Source: Sphaerochaetaceae bacterium (GTDB taxonomy: Bacteria; Spirochaetota; Spirochaetia; Sphaerochaetales; Sphaerochaetaceae). Taken from it: a stretch of DNA of 35,306 nucleotides. The stretch covers positions 1-35,306 of the forward strand of contig JAIKXP010000051.1 in NCBI GenBank assembly GCA_024684115.1, written 5' to 3'. Both the position numbers and the translations under genes were made by a program. Of the stretch, positions 1 to 8,923 are shown one piece after another. The notes below the pieces were generated by a model that searched no databases, was not told where the DNA came from, and was given only the letters and a program-made list of their open reading frames with translations. Every line of letters begins with the position of its first letter. The stretch's first letter is position 1.

Positions 1-20
1 AGCCGGAGAAAACGACTTTT

Positions 21-36
21 GTTACAGCCCTTTTTG
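21..36 (+). terminator. 3' half of a terminator from an upstream gene
   Basis: GTTACAGCC at 21-29 is followed by CTTTTT. The matching 5' arm would lie before the window. The same stem sequence forms complete terminators at 11784-11822 and 32014-32055, which supports this reading. The rest of 1-103 is AT-rich and holds only the promoter of the next gene. Confidence 0.5.
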
Positions 37-69
37 CTTATATTTTAAAATTTTGTAATAATTTTGATA

Positions 70-97
70 TTACAAGAGGCCCTGTTTCTGTTATAAA
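70..97 (+). promoter_or_regulatory. Promoter of the NUDIX gene, probably leaderless
   Basis: TTACAA at 70-75 and TATAAA at 92-97 are 16 nt apart. The -10 ends only 6 nt before the ATG at 104, and no Shine-Dalgarno sequence is present. Transcription would start at or next to the start codon. Confidence 0.55.
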
Positions 98-103
98 CAG
101 AGT

Positions 104-625
104 ATGGCTAGAATTAATGAAGCGGAAAAGTACTGCACAAAGTGCGGTCATCCCTATGAAATAAGGGAACTTGAAGGGGAAGGACAGGTTCAATACTGCC
201 CTCAGTGCGCTGAATTTCATTTCCCTGTCTTCAATACGGCAGTCAGCATGATTGTCATTAATAAATCAGAAAGTAAGATACTACTCATCAAACAGTATGG
301 AAGAGACAGCTACATTCTTGTAGCCGGATATGTTAACCGCGGGGAAGATGCGGAAGATACAGTCAGACGTGAACTTCTCGAGGAAACGGGACTAAAAGCA
401 GATAAAATCCTTTTTAACAGAAGCAGATACTTTGAAAGAAGCAACACACTCATGCTTAACTGGACCGTCTTTATAGATGAGTCCTCATCTATCCATGTAA
501 ATAAAGAAATAGACTCTTACAGCTGGTTTACTTTTGATGAAGCCAGAAAGAATATAAGGGACAAGTCCCTGGCTCAGGAATTTCTTGTGAAATATCTTGA
601 TTCCATGGAAGGAGAAAACTCATGA
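104..625 (+). CDS. NUDIX hydrolase with N-terminal zinc ribbon (NudC-like)
   Basis: This 173-residue protein begins with a zinc ribbon of two CxxC pairs (C11/C14 and C32/C35). It then has a complete Nudix box at about residues 75-97 that fits GX5EX7REUXEEXGU (REL LEE TGL at the end), so it should be a Mg2+-dependent hydrolase of a nucleoside diphosphate linked to another moiety. The zinc ribbon plus Nudix layout resembles NAD+/NADH diphosphatases, but I do not see the SQPWPFP signature that defines NudC, so the substrate is open. The stop overlaps the next ATG (ATGA, 622-625), which indicates translational coupling to the aldo/keto reductase. The start has no ribosome binding site and sits 6 nt after a -10 box. 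Confidence 0.88.
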   Translation: MARINEAEKYCTKCGHPYEIRELEGEGQVQYCPQCAEFHFPVFNTAVSMIVINKSESKILLIKQYGRDSYILVAGYVNRGEDAEDTVRRELLEETGLKADKILFNRSRYFERSNTLMLNWTVFIDESSSIHVNKEIDSYSWFTFDEARKNIRDKSLAQEFLVKYLDSMEGENS

Positions 626-1608
626 AAACACGCATTTTCGGAAACACAGGAAGAGAAGTAAGTGAAATAGGTCTCGGTACCTGGCAGCTTGGAACAAAAT
701 GGGGTGAACCGTACAACGGAGAGGAAGCCCTGAAAATTCTTAATGAGGCTGATAAGGCTGGAATTACCTTCATTGACACTGCAGATGTGTACAACGGCGG
801 AAGAAGTGAATCTTCTATAGGAGAATTCCTCAAGGGAAAGGACAGGTCCAGGTATTTCATCACAACAAAATGCGGAAGAAAGCTTAAGCCGCATACAGCA
901 GAAATGTATACACCTGAAGCTGTAAGTGAGTTCATCACTGCCAGCCTTGAGAGACTTTCTACACCGTACATTGACCTTATTCTACTCCACTGCCCTCCTT
1001 CTCCTGTTTACAGAAAGAAAGAGATCTTTGATCAGCTTGAAATGGAAAAGAAGAACGGAAGAATCAAGGCTTATGGAGTGAGCATTGAGAAAGTTGAAGA
1101 CGGACTTTACTGCCTGGAAAACTATGGAATAAGTGGAATTGAGGTTGTCTTCAACATGTTCAGGTTAAAGCCGCTTGATGAGCTTCTGCCTCTGGCAAAG
1201 AAAAAGAATGTAGGAATAATTGCAAGAGTTCCGCTTGCAAGCGGATTGCTCACCGGAAAGTTCGACATGAACACACAGTTCGGAGCAAAGGACCACAGAT
1301 TCTTCAACAGAAACGGTGAGTCTTTTGACAAGGGTGAGACCTTCTCCGGTGTTCCTTATGAAACAGGTCTTAAGGCAGTAAGCGAACTTAAAAAGATTCT
1401 TGGAACTGATAATCTTGCACCTTATGCAATCAGATGGGTCCTCATGCATGATGAAGTTTCAGTTGTCATTCCGGGAGCCAGCAAGGCACAGCAGGTAGTT
1501 TCAAATGTAACGGCTGCCGCGCTTAAGGACTTATCTCCTGAACAGATGATTGCTGTTGAAGAGGTTTATAACAGGTATTTAAGGGATGAAATTCATCCGC
1601 AGTGGTAG
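622..1608 (+). CDS. Aldo/keto reductase
   Basis: This 328-residue cytosolic TIM-barrel oxidoreductase should reduce carbonyl compounds with NAD(P)H. The catalytic tetrad is visible: D52 and Y57 in FIDTADVYNGG, K83 in ITTKCG and H123 in LILLHCPP. The C-terminal part (VIPGASKAQQV) resembles the cofactor-phosphate binding loop of the family. Length and motif spacing are normal for family members of about 320-330 residues, of the YghZ/YdhF/general-stress type. The gene overlaps the NUDIX gene by 4 nt and has AGGAG upstream of its ATG, so the two are one operon. The physiological substrate cannot be read from the sequence. Confidence 0.9.
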   Translation: MKTRIFGNTGREVSEIGLGTWQLGTKWGEPYNGEEALKILNEADKAGITFIDTADVYNGGRSESSIGEFLKGKDRSRYFITTKCGRKLKPHTAEMYTPEAVSEFITASLERLSTPYIDLILLHCPPSPVYRKKEIFDQLEMEKKNGRIKAYGVSIEKVEDGLYCLENYGISGIEVVFNMFRLKPLDELLPLAKKKNVGIIARVPLASGLLTGKFDMNTQFGAKDHRFFNRNGESFDKGETFSGVPYETGLKAVSELKKILGTDNLAPYAIRWVLMHDEVSVVIPGASKAQQVVSNVTAAALKDLSPEQMIAVEEVYNRYLRDEIHPQW

Positions 1609-1668
1609 AAATTCTGAAAAGAATTTTCCTATAATCCATAATATATCTATAAAGACGAGTAATTTATA

Positions 1669-3426
1669 ATGGACATTTTTGACGTTTTAACAATGATCGG
1701 AGGCCTGAGTCTGTTCCTTTTCGGAATGAACGTAATGGGCCAGTCACTTAAACGGAGAGCCGGAAACAGTCTTAAAACAATTCTGAGCAAGCTCAGCGAC
1801 AACAAGTTTGTCGGATTTATGACCGGTCTTCTGGTAACTGCAGCCATCCAGAGCTCTTCTGCCACAACTGTCATGATTATAGGTTTTGTGAACTCCGGCC
1901 TTATGACTTTAAGCCAGTCACTAAACCTGATAATGGGTGCAAACGTTGGAACTACGATTACCGCATGGATACTTTCACTTTCTGGAATTTCCGGCGGAAA
2001 CTTCTTCCTACAGATGCTTAAGCCGTCTTCCTTTACTCCTATTCTTGCATTTATCGGTGTAATTTTCCTCCTTACAGGAAAGACAACCAAGAAGAGAGAT
2101 ACAGGAATGATCCTCCTTGGCTTTGCAACCCTCATGTTCGGACTTGAAACCATGTCATCTGCAGTTTCAGCAGTTAAGGACCTTCCGGCATTCAGAAACC
2201 TTATAACAAGCCTTGAGAATCCGGTACTTGGTATTCTGGTCGGTGCTGTACTTACAGCCATAATCCAGTCCAGTTCTGCTTCAGTCGGTGTTCTGCAGTC
2301 CCTCTCCATGACAGGTCTTGTTACTTTTGATGCAGCAATTCCGGTTATCATGGGTATGAACATAGGAGCCTGTGCACCTACCCTTCTTTCTGCAGTAGGA
2401 ACCAACACAAACGCAAAAAGAGCAGCAGGTTACCATCTGGCCTTCAATATTATAGGTACTGTTTTCTGGGTAATTGTATTTGTCATAGTAAAACACGTAC
2501 TTAACCCGCTCTTTCTTACATCTTCAACAACACCGTTTACAATTGCCATCTGTCATACAACATTCAAGATTCTCTGTGTTGCCCTCATGGCTCCGATTAA
2601 CGGACTTGTTGAAAAGTTCATCTGCAGAATCATTAAGGAAAGCGATAAGGAAAAGACAGTTGAACTTGATGAACTTCTGCTCAGGACTCCGGCCCTTGCC
2701 CTCCAGCGCTGTCATGACCTCATGGTTGACATGTCCAGGGCTTCAAAAGACTCGGTAAATGAAGCTCTCTCCCTTATGGACAAGTATTCAGATACCGTAG
2801 CAGAGGAAGTCCAGAATAAGGAAGACCTGACTGACCACTATGAAGATATAATCGGTACTTACCTTGTAAAGCTTTCAAGCTTGAAGATTGCTGAAGAAGA
2901 AAGCCTTGCAGCAGGTGAATATCTTAAGATGCTGGCCGACCTTGAAAGAATTGCAGACCACAGTGCAGCTCTTGCAAAATCATACAGGGAAATGAATGAG
3001 AAAAAGATTTCCTTCTCTGAAAATGCAAGCAAGGAACTCCATGTCATGGCAGATGCACTTAAGGAGATTTCAGAACTTTCCTACAAGTCATTTGCAGAGC
3101 AGGATCTTGATGCAGCATTTAAGGTTGAACCTCTTGAACAGGTTATTGACTATCTTAAGAGGGAAATCAGATCCAGACATATTACGCGTCTTCAGAACGG
3201 AAGGTGCAGCATTGAAGCCGGCTTCATCCTCACTGATATTCTCACAGGAATGGAAAGAGCCAGTGACCACTGCTCCAATATTGCAGGCTGTGTCATAGAT
3301 GCAAGTCAGCACAACCTTAATCTTCATGAAACTCTTAACAAGTACAAGAAGAACAATGCAAGCTTCAAGGAAGCATACGAGAAATACATGAAAAAATATT
3401 CAATTGAAGATATTGAAACTGTATAA
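1669..3426 (+). CDS. Na+/phosphate cotransporter (NptA/PNaS family) with PhoU-like C-terminus
   Basis: This 585-residue inner-membrane protein has an N-terminal transport half (about 1-320) with the two inverted family repeats. Each contains a QSSSA motif (IQSSSATT near residue 64 and IQSSSASV near 204) followed by a GxNxGT/GACAPT-type loop. These are hallmarks of the Na+-dependent phosphate cotransporter family. Residues about 340-570 are soluble and helical and resemble PhoU domains, as in many bacterial NptA-like proteins. Na+-driven phosphate movement is inferred from the family; direction is uncertain because some members may work as low-affinity or efflux systems. The ATG has no Shine-Dalgarno, but TATAAA and TATAAT boxes lie just upstream. 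A terminator follows, so it is probably monocistronic. Confidence 0.88.
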   Translation: MDIFDVLTMIGGLSLFLFGMNVMGQSLKRRAGNSLKTILSKLSDNKFVGFMTGLLVTAAIQSSSATTVMIIGFVNSGLMTLSQSLNLIMGANVGTTITAWILSLSGISGGNFFLQMLKPSSFTPILAFIGVIFLLTGKTTKKRDTGMILLGFATLMFGLETMSSAVSAVKDLPAFRNLITSLENPVLGILVGAVLTAIIQSSSASVGVLQSLSMTGLVTFDAAIPVIMGMNIGACAPTLLSAVGTNTNAKRAAGYHLAFNIIGTVFWVIVFVIVKHVLNPLFLTSSTTPFTIAICHTTFKILCVALMAPINGLVEKFICRIIKESDKEKTVELDELLLRTPALALQRCHDLMVDMSRASKDSVNEALSLMDKYSDTVAEEVQNKEDLTDHYEDIIGTYLVKLSSLKIAEEESLAAGEYLKMLADLERIADHSAALAKSYREMNEKKISFSENASKELHVMADALKEISELSYKSFAEQDLDAAFKVEPLEQVIDYLKREIRSRHITRLQNGRCSIEAGFILTDILTGMERASDHCSNIAGCVIDASQHNLNLHETLNKYKKNNASFKEAYEKYMKKYSIEDIETV

Positions 3427-3444
3427 AGCAACAGTTGTTATAAT

Positions 3445-3479
3445 AATGGCCTTTTGTGTAGCACAGAAGGTCATTTTTT
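3445..3479 (+). terminator. Rho-independent terminator after the Na+/phosphate cotransporter
   Basis: AATGGCCTT (3445-3453) pairs with AAGGTCATT (3467-3475) with one G-U pair, and is followed by a run of T. Confidence 0.75.
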
Positions 3480-3501
3480 GGTTTTATATCGAATTATTTT
3501 C

Positions 3502-3534
3502 TTGTTAGCGTAAAAAAAGTGTGTAATCATTACA
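3502..3534 (+). promoter_or_regulatory. Promoter of the cit operon with overlapping palindrome
   Basis: TTGTTA at 3502-3507 and TAATCA at 3524-3529 are 16 nt apart. A perfect 13-nt palindrome, TGTAATCATTACA (3522-3534), lies on the -10 box and is a good candidate operator for a citrate-responsive or catabolic repressor. No cit regulator gene is present in the window. The promoter call is moderate; the palindrome is directly visible. Confidence 0.5.
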
Positions 3535-3560
3535 AAGGTAGTTCATACAGGAGAAAAAAA

Positions 3561-3863
3561 ATGGAGATTAAAAAACCCGCTATGGCTGGAACTCTCGAGT
3601 CCAGTGATGCTCAGGTTACTGTCGAACCTGGTAACGGTAAGATTGAGCTCTCTCTTGAAAGCAGTGTCATGAATCAGTACGGAAGACAGATTAAAGATAC
3701 TGTTCTTGAGACTCTTGACAGGCTCGGTGTTACAAGTGCCCGCGTAACAATGGTAGACAAAGGAGCTCTTGACTGCACAATCAAAGCAAGAGTCGAATGC
3801 GCTGTCTTCAGAAGCTGTGATGCCTCTGAATCCAACATACCATGGGGAGGTGCAATCAAATGA
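3561..3863 (+). CDS. citD: Citrate lyase acyl carrier protein (gamma subunit)
   Basis: CitD is the 100-residue acyl carrier subunit of citrate lyase (CitDEF). It carries a phosphoribosyl-dephospho-CoA prosthetic group that is acetylated and then exchanged for citrate. The sequence has the conserved AGTLESSD attachment region, with Ser14 as the expected modified residue when translation starts at 3561. I chose this ATG because AGGAG lies just upstream and the product aligns with known CitD N-termini (KKPAMAGTLES). An upstream in-frame ATG at 3519 would add 14 unlikely residues. The stop overlaps the citE start (ATGA). It is the first gene of citDEF plus the citrate carrier. Confidence 0.93.
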   Translation: MEIKKPAMAGTLESSDAQVTVEPGNGKIELSLESSVMNQYGRQIKDTVLETLDRLGVTSARVTMVDKGALDCTIKARVECAVFRSCDASESNIPWGGAIK

Positions 3864-4774
3864 TTCCAAGACCCAGACCAGAAAGATTCAGACTTCGCCG
3901 TACCATGATGTTCATGAATGCCCAGAAACCGGGCCTTATCAAGGACGCTTACATTTACGGCTGTGACAGTATCATGCTTGACCTTGAAGATGCAGTTGCA
4001 GAAAACCAGAAAGATGCTGCACGCTTCTCTCTCTATCATGCACTTAAGACAATTGATTATGGCGATACTGAGGTAATTGTCCGTATTAACGGACTTGATA
4101 CTCCTCACTGGCAGGAAGACATTCGTGTATGTGTAGCTGGCGGTGCAGACGGTATCCGTATTGCAAAGTGTGAGAGTGCAAAAGACGTTCTGACTGTTGA
4201 AGCAGCAGTTGAGAAGGCAGAAGAAGAATTCGGCGTTGAAAAAGGCCGCACCCTTCTTATGGCTGCTCTTGAAAGCCCGAAAGGCATTTTAAATGCATAT
4301 GAAATCTGCGCAGCTTCTTCACGTATGTTCGGCGTTGCAATTTCCGGCGGCGACTTCAGAAAGTGTATGCAGACCACTCCTCAGCGTGACGGTATTGATA
4401 TGGTAACAGCCCGTGGACTCATGCTTATTGCAGCAAGAGCAGCAGGCGTTCAGTGTTTTGACACCGTTTTCACAAATCTTGATGATAATGAAGGCTTTGA
4501 AGCAGAAGTCCGCCAGAACAAGGCAATGGGCTTTGACGGCAAGAGCCTCATCAACCCGAAGCAGATCAGACTTGTCCATCAGCTCTTTGCACCGACAGAG
4601 AAAGAAGTCATTCAGGCTGAAAAGATTGTCCGTGCAGTCAGAGAAAATGCTGCAAAGGGACTTGGTGTATTTACTGTAGACGGAAAGATGATTGATATAG
4701 CATTCCTTCCGGGCGCTGAAAGAACACTCCGTCTTGCACGTGCATGCGGTATGTATGAGGGGGATCTTGTATGA
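3860..4774 (+). CDS. citE: Citrate lyase beta subunit (citryl-ACP lyase)
   Basis: CitE cleaves citryl-ACP to oxaloacetate and acetyl-ACP within the cytosolic citrate lyase complex. The 304-residue product has the HpcH/HpaI-type TIM barrel and clear family motifs: LRRTMMF near the N-terminus, DAYIYGCDSIMLDLEDAV with the metal-binding acidic residues, RINGLDT, and GFDGKSLINPKQI near residue 220. The start at 3860 overlaps the citD stop (ATGA) and follows GGGGAGG at 3843-3849. An in-frame ATG at 3842 lies before that site and is less likely. The gene overlaps citF by 4 nt. Length and motifs are normal, so the subunit should be functional. Confidence 0.95.
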   Translation: MIPRPRPERFRLRRTMMFMNAQKPGLIKDAYIYGCDSIMLDLEDAVAENQKDAARFSLYHALKTIDYGDTEVIVRINGLDTPHWQEDIRVCVAGGADGIRIAKCESAKDVLTVEAAVEKAEEEFGVEKGRTLLMAALESPKGILNAYEICAASSRMFGVAISGGDFRKCMQTTPQRDGIDMVTARGLMLIAARAAGVQCFDTVFTNLDDNEGFEAEVRQNKAMGFDGKSLINPKQIRLVHQLFAPTEKEVIQAEKIVRAVRENAAKGLGVFTVDGKMIDIAFLPGAERTLRLARACGMYEGDLV

Positions 4775-6327
4775 TTAACAAAGTTGGAAGAGATATTCCT
4801 GATTACCTGCTGAAGGACGGCAAGGAAGTTTATCAGGGCAAAAACTATATGGATGGCAAGTATATTCAGAAAGCTTCTCCAAAAACCAGAAGATATGAAA
4901 CTCCGCAGGAAAGCAAGGTAGCCGAATCAATCGTTAAGGCTCTTAAGGACTGCGGCGCAAAGAGCGGAATGACATTCAGCTTCCACCATCATCTTCGTGA
5001 TGGAGACTTTGTTGTAAACATGGTAATGAAGGCAGCTATTGAAGAGCTCGGCCTTGATAACCTTACTATTGCTGCAACAAGTCTTGGAAGTGCCCACGAC
5101 CCTATTGCCGAATATATTGAACAGGGTAAGGTTGTCGGTATTCAGACCAGCGGTATCCGCGGAAAGATGGGTGAAGTTGTTTCAGCAGGTAAGCTTAAGA
5201 CTCCTGCAATCATCCGTTCACATGGTGGCAGACCAAGAGCCATTGAAGGCGGTGAAGTCCATATTGATATTGCATTTATTGCAGCTCCTACCAGCGACTG
5301 TGTAGGTAACTGCCGCGGTATCGGTGGAAAATCAAACTGTGGAAGCATGGGTTATGCCATGACAGATGCAAAGTATGCCGATCATGTTGTCGTCATTACT
5401 GACTGTCTTGTTGACTTCCCTAACATGCCTGCAAGTGTTGAAGCTATAGACGTAGATGCTGTTGTAGTTGTTGATTCAATCGGTAACCCTAAGAAGATTG
5501 CTTCAGCTGCTGCAAGAATCTCACAGAACCCGAGAGACCTCATGATGGCCGAGGATGTAGCAAGAGTTATCGCTTCTACTCCTTACTTCAAGGAAGGCTT
5601 CTCCTTCCAGACAGGTGTCGGCGGACCATCCCTTGCTGCAAACCTCTTCCTTGAGAAATACATGGACGAGAGAAACATCAAGATGGGCTGGGCAATCGGC
5701 GGTATCTGTGGACCGATGGTAGAACTTCTCAAGAAGGGAAAAGTCGGTAAGGTTATTGATGTTCAGGACTTTGACCTTGATGCTGTAAATTCAATCAACC
5801 AGACTCCTAATCATTTCGAGATGAGTGCATCCCAGTATGCAAACCCTGCAAATAAGGGTGCCTTCGTAAACAAGCTCGACTTTGTCGTTCTTGCTGCACT
5901 TGAAATTGATACTGGATTCAACGTTAATGTTCTTACCGGTTCTGACGGTGTTCTTCGTGGAGCTCCGGGCGGACATCCGGATACTGCTGCCGGAAGCAAA
6001 TGCTGTATTATTGTTACTCCTCTCATCAGAGGAAGAATGGCTACAGTCTGTGAGCATGTTGTAACCGTTACAACTCCTGGAGACTGTGTAGACGTTCTCG
6101 TAACAGACTACGGTATTGCTGTTAACCCGCTCAGAAAAGATCTCATTGAGTGCCTCGATAATGCCGGAATCAAGCATGTAACTATTGAAGAGCTCAAGAA
6201 CAAAGCTTACAGTCTTGTAGGCAGACCTGATGATCTTGAGTGGGAAGACAAGGTTGTTGCTGTCCTCGAAGCAAGAGACGGAACCATACTTGACGTTGTA
6301 AAGAAAATCAAGCCTTACAAAATCTGA
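4771..6327 (+). CDS. citF: Citrate lyase alpha subunit (citrate:acetyl-ACP transferase)
   Basis: CitF exchanges the acetyl group on CitD for citrate, forming citryl-ACP and acetate. The 518-residue product matches the family in length and sequence: FSFHHHLRDGDFVVN near residue 70, AATSLGSAHDP, IRSHGGRPRAIEGGEVHID around residue 150, and a glycine-rich GSDGVLRGAPGGHPDTAAGSK near residue 390-410. The last is typical of the CoA-transferase-like fold. It starts inside the last codon of citE (ATGA) after AGGGGGA, so the three subunits are translationally coupled. The gene ends 43 nt before the citrate carrier, with no terminator between. Confidence 0.95.
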   Translation: MINKVGRDIPDYLLKDGKEVYQGKNYMDGKYIQKASPKTRRYETPQESKVAESIVKALKDCGAKSGMTFSFHHHLRDGDFVVNMVMKAAIEELGLDNLTIAATSLGSAHDPIAEYIEQGKVVGIQTSGIRGKMGEVVSAGKLKTPAIIRSHGGRPRAIEGGEVHIDIAFIAAPTSDCVGNCRGIGGKSNCGSMGYAMTDAKYADHVVVITDCLVDFPNMPASVEAIDVDAVVVVDSIGNPKKIASAAARISQNPRDLMMAEDVARVIASTPYFKEGFSFQTGVGGPSLAANLFLEKYMDERNIKMGWAIGGICGPMVELLKKGKVGKVIDVQDFDLDAVNSINQTPNHFEMSASQYANPANKGAFVNKLDFVVLAALEIDTGFNVNVLTGSDGVLRGAPGGHPDTAAGSKCCIIVTPLIRGRMATVCEHVVTVTTPGDCVDVLVTDYGIAVNPLRKDLIECLDNAGIKHVTIEELKNKAYSLVGRPDDLEWEDKVVAVLEARDGTILDVVKKIKPYKI

Positions 6328-6370
6328 TAAAAAAATTTAGTAATTATTTTCTATAGAAGGAGAAAAAATT

Positions 6371-7783
6371 ATGAGTGAAACCCTAGTTGGTATTCTTGGT
6401 CTTCTGACCATAGTTGCCATTGTTGTCACCCTCTTTAAGAGCAAGACACAGCCGGCTATTGCATTTATTGTATTCCCTGCAATTCTCGGTCTCATTCTTG
6501 TTCTCGGCGGCAGATATTCATTTGATGATCTTGCTACCATGATAAAGACTGGTTTCAACAGTACCGGTCCGACTGCAGCTCTGTTCGTATTCAGTGTCCT
6601 GTATTTCGGAGTCATGACAGACGCAGGCATGTTCGATGTTATCATCGGTAAGCTTATGAAGCTTGTCGGAGACAACGTAATCGGTGTATGTCTCGTTACA
6701 GCTATTATTGCTCTTGTTGGACACCTTGATGGTGGCGGCGCTTCAACATTCTGTATTGTTGTTCCTGCTATGCTTCCTGTTTACAAGAGAATGCACATGA
6801 GAAGAACTACCCTTCTCAGAATTGCAGTTCTCTCAATGGGTGTTCTCAACCTCATGCCTTGGGCTGGCCCGACCATGAGAGCTGCTTCAGTTCTCGGCAT
6901 GGAAGCCGGTTCACTCTGGCAGACAATTCTTCCGATCCAGATCTTCGGTATTATTCTTGCTCTTGCTCATGCATTCCTCGCTGGTGTTCAGGAAAAGAAA
7001 CGCGGCGCCGGTCTTCACGGCAAACTTGCTGATATTGAAGGTATTATTGATGTTGAAGAAGCTGTTATTGAGACAAAGGTTGAAACAAGCGAACTTGCAA
7101 GACCAAAACTCTTCTTCTTTAACATCCTTCTCACAATCGGTGTTATTGCTATGCTGATCTGGGACGTTTTCCCAAGCTACGTACCGTTCATGCTCGGTCT
7201 TTCAATTGCTCTCTTTGTTAACTACGGTTTTTCAGCAAAGATGCACAAGAAGCTTATTAACCTCCATGCAGGTCCAGCTCTTATGATGTGTTCAACACTC
7301 ATGGGTGCAGCTGTTCTTATGGGTATTCTTACAACCAGCCTTGGCGCTGACGGCGCAGCCATCGGTAAGAAGGTTATGGTTATTCCTGCAGACGCAACAC
7401 AGTCAGTTGTCCGCTGTCTCGCCGGTATTATTTCAAATATCCTTCCTGCAGCTCTCGGCAAGCATCTTCCTGTTATCATTGGTATCCTTTCTGTACCTCT
7501 CGCACTTGCATTTGATACAGACAGCTACTTCTACGGTATGCTTCCGGTCATGATCGGTATTGGCGAAGCTTTCGGCGTAAATGCTCTTCCAATCGCTGTT
7601 GCAATGGTTGTATGTCGTAACTGTGCTACCTTCATCAGCCCGATGGTTCCTGCTACTCTGCTTGGAACAGGTCTTGCTGAAGTTGATATCAAAGACCATA
7701 TCAAGGCCAGCTTCTTCTACGTATGGGGCTTCTCAATTATCTGTATGATATTTGCAGCCATCGTAGGAATTATGCCTCTCTGA
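6371..7783 (+). CDS. CitMHS-family citrate (divalent metal-citrate) transporter
   Basis: This 470-residue polytopic inner-membrane carrier has the diagnostic segment GHLDGGGASTFCIVVPAML near residue 118-136, followed by PVYKRMHMRR and LNLMPWAGPTMRAAS, which are typical of the CitMHS family (CitM/CitH of Bacillus). Those proteins import citrate complexed with Mg2+ or Ca2+ together with protons. Its position directly after citDEF, with AAGGAG before the ATG and no terminator between, supports citrate uptake as its job. It is not a CitS/CitP-type citrate/malate or citrate/lactate exchanger. Which metal complex is used cannot be told. Two consecutive hairpin terminators follow. Confidence 0.88.
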   Translation: MSETLVGILGLLTIVAIVVTLFKSKTQPAIAFIVFPAILGLILVLGGRYSFDDLATMIKTGFNSTGPTAALFVFSVLYFGVMTDAGMFDVIIGKLMKLVGDNVIGVCLVTAIIALVGHLDGGGASTFCIVVPAMLPVYKRMHMRRTTLLRIAVLSMGVLNLMPWAGPTMRAASVLGMEAGSLWQTILPIQIFGIILALAHAFLAGVQEKKRGAGLHGKLADIEGIIDVEEAVIETKVETSELARPKLFFFNILLTIGVIAMLIWDVFPSYVPFMLGLSIALFVNYGFSAKMHKKLINLHAGPALMMCSTLMGAAVLMGILTTSLGADGAAIGKKVMVIPADATQSVVRCLAGIISNILPAALGKHLPVIIGILSVPLALAFDTDSYFYGMLPVMIGIGEAFGVNALPIAVAMVVCRNCATFISPMVPATLLGTGLAEVDIKDHIKASFFYVWGFSIICMIFAAIVGIMPL

Positions 7784-7838
7784 TTCTTTTAAGAATCATT
7801 TTTCAGGGACTGTCGCAAATGCGGTGGTCCCTGTTTTT
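7781..7838 (+). terminator. Two consecutive terminator hairpins after the citrate carrier
   Basis: TGATTCTT/AAGAATCA (7781-7798) includes the stop codon and is followed by TTTTT. CAGGGAC (7804-7810) pairs with GTCCCTG (7827-7833) and is followed by TTTTTAT. Together they separate citDEF plus carrier from citC. Confidence 0.75.
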
Positions 7839-7867
7839 ATCTATATGCAATTTAAATAACCTTCTGC

Positions 7868-7873
7868 TATAAT
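7868..7873 (+). promoter_or_regulatory. Extended -10 promoter of citC-citXG, probably leaderless
   Basis: TATAAT at 7868-7873 is preceded by TGC, giving an extended -10 (TGnTATAAT). No good -35 is visible. The box ends 6 nt before the citC ATG at 7880, and there is no Shine-Dalgarno. The accessory genes therefore have their own promoter, apart from the lyase subunits. Confidence 0.55.
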
Positions 7874-7879
7874 CCCTAT

Positions 7880-8923
7880 ATGTCCTATTCTCTTGAAACA
7901 ATTGCCCCCTATAACTCTCTTTTCAATAAAAAGATGGATACACTTCTGAAAAATGAAGGCATAAAGCGTGACGGTCATCTTGATTACAGCTGCGGCCTGT
8001 TTGATGATGACTACAATATTGTTGCAACGGGAAGCTGTTACAACAACACCTTAAGGTGTCTTGCCGTCTCCTCCTCCCACAGAGGCGAAGGGCTTATGAA
8101 TGAAGTTGTAAGCCACCTTATGAACCGTCTGTTCGAACAGGGCTACACACACATCTTCCTCTATACGAAGATTTCAAACATAAACATTTTCAAAGACCTG
8201 GGCTTCTATGAGATAGCCCGTGTTGAACCTACCCTTGTTTTCATGGAAAACAGAAGAAACGGATTTGAAAGCTTCCTCAGTTCTCTTGAAAAACCCGAAG
8301 GCAGTTTTTCTTCAGTATGCGGAATTGTTATGAACGCAAATCCTTTTACCCTGGGCCACAGGTATCTTGTTGAGAAAGCAAGTTCTGAAAATGATCTTGT
8401 GCACCTTTTCGTCCTCAGTGAAGAAGCCGGTCCGATTCCTTTCTCAGTCAGAAAGAAACTTGTAGAAGAAGGCACAAAGGACCTTAAAAATGTAATTATC
8501 CACGAATCAGGTCCGTACATGATAAGCTCTGCAACCTTCCCAAGCTATTTCCTTAAGGATGAAGACAGCGCCATTATGACCCATGGCGTTCTTGATATAG
8601 CCATCTTCTCCTCAATTGCCGGATATCTTGGAATAAAAACAAGGTACGCAGGAAGCGAGAAAACAAGCCATGTAACTTCTCTTTACAACCAGATTATGGC
8701 TGAGAAGCTCCCGGAAGCCGGGATTAAATTCGTTGAAGTTCAGAGACTTGAGAAGGACGGCTCAACTGTAAGTGCCAGTACTGTACGTCAGGCCATTCAT
8801 GACGATAGATTTGATGAAGTATTAAACATGCTTCCAGAGTCTACTGCAAGGTACTTCTCCAGTCCCGAATCTGAAACTGTCAGAAACAACATAAAGAACA
8901 TGAAAGACCCGAGGCACTACTGA
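7880..8923 (+). CDS. citC: [Citrate (pro-3S)-lyase] ligase
   Basis: CitC activates citrate lyase by acetylating the prosthetic group thiol of CitD with acetate and ATP. The 347-residue protein has the usual two parts: an N-terminal GNAT-like acetyltransferase domain (about 1-125, with AVSSSHRGEGL) and a C-terminal nucleotidyltransferase domain beginning near residue 147, with NANPFTLGHRYLVE. TLGH corresponds to the (H/T)xGH ATP-binding motif. Length is normal for the family. It starts without a ribosome binding site 6 nt after a -10 box, and its stop overlaps the next start (TGATG). Confidence 0.93.
   Translation: MSYSLETIAPYNSLFNKKMDTLLKNEGIKRDGHLDYSCGLFDDDYNIVATGSCYNNTLRCLAVSSSHRGEGLMNEVVSHLMNRLFEQGYTHIFLYTKISNINIFKDLGFYEIARVEPTLVFMENRRNGFESFLSSLEKPEGSFSSVCGIVMNANPFTLGHRYLVEKASSENDLVHLFVLSEEAGPIPFSVRKKLVEEGTKDLKNVIIHESGPYMISSATFPSYFLKDEDSAIMTHGVLDIAIFSSIAGYLGIKTRYAGSEKTSHVTSLYNQIMAEKLPEAGIKFVEVQRLEKDGSTVSASTVRQAIHDDRFDEVLNMLPESTARYFSSPESETVRNNIKNMKDPRHY

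Noticed and set aside
1647-2408. A 253-codon open frame on the minus strand.
   Set aside because: Antisense shadow of the Na+/phosphate cotransporter; no family features.
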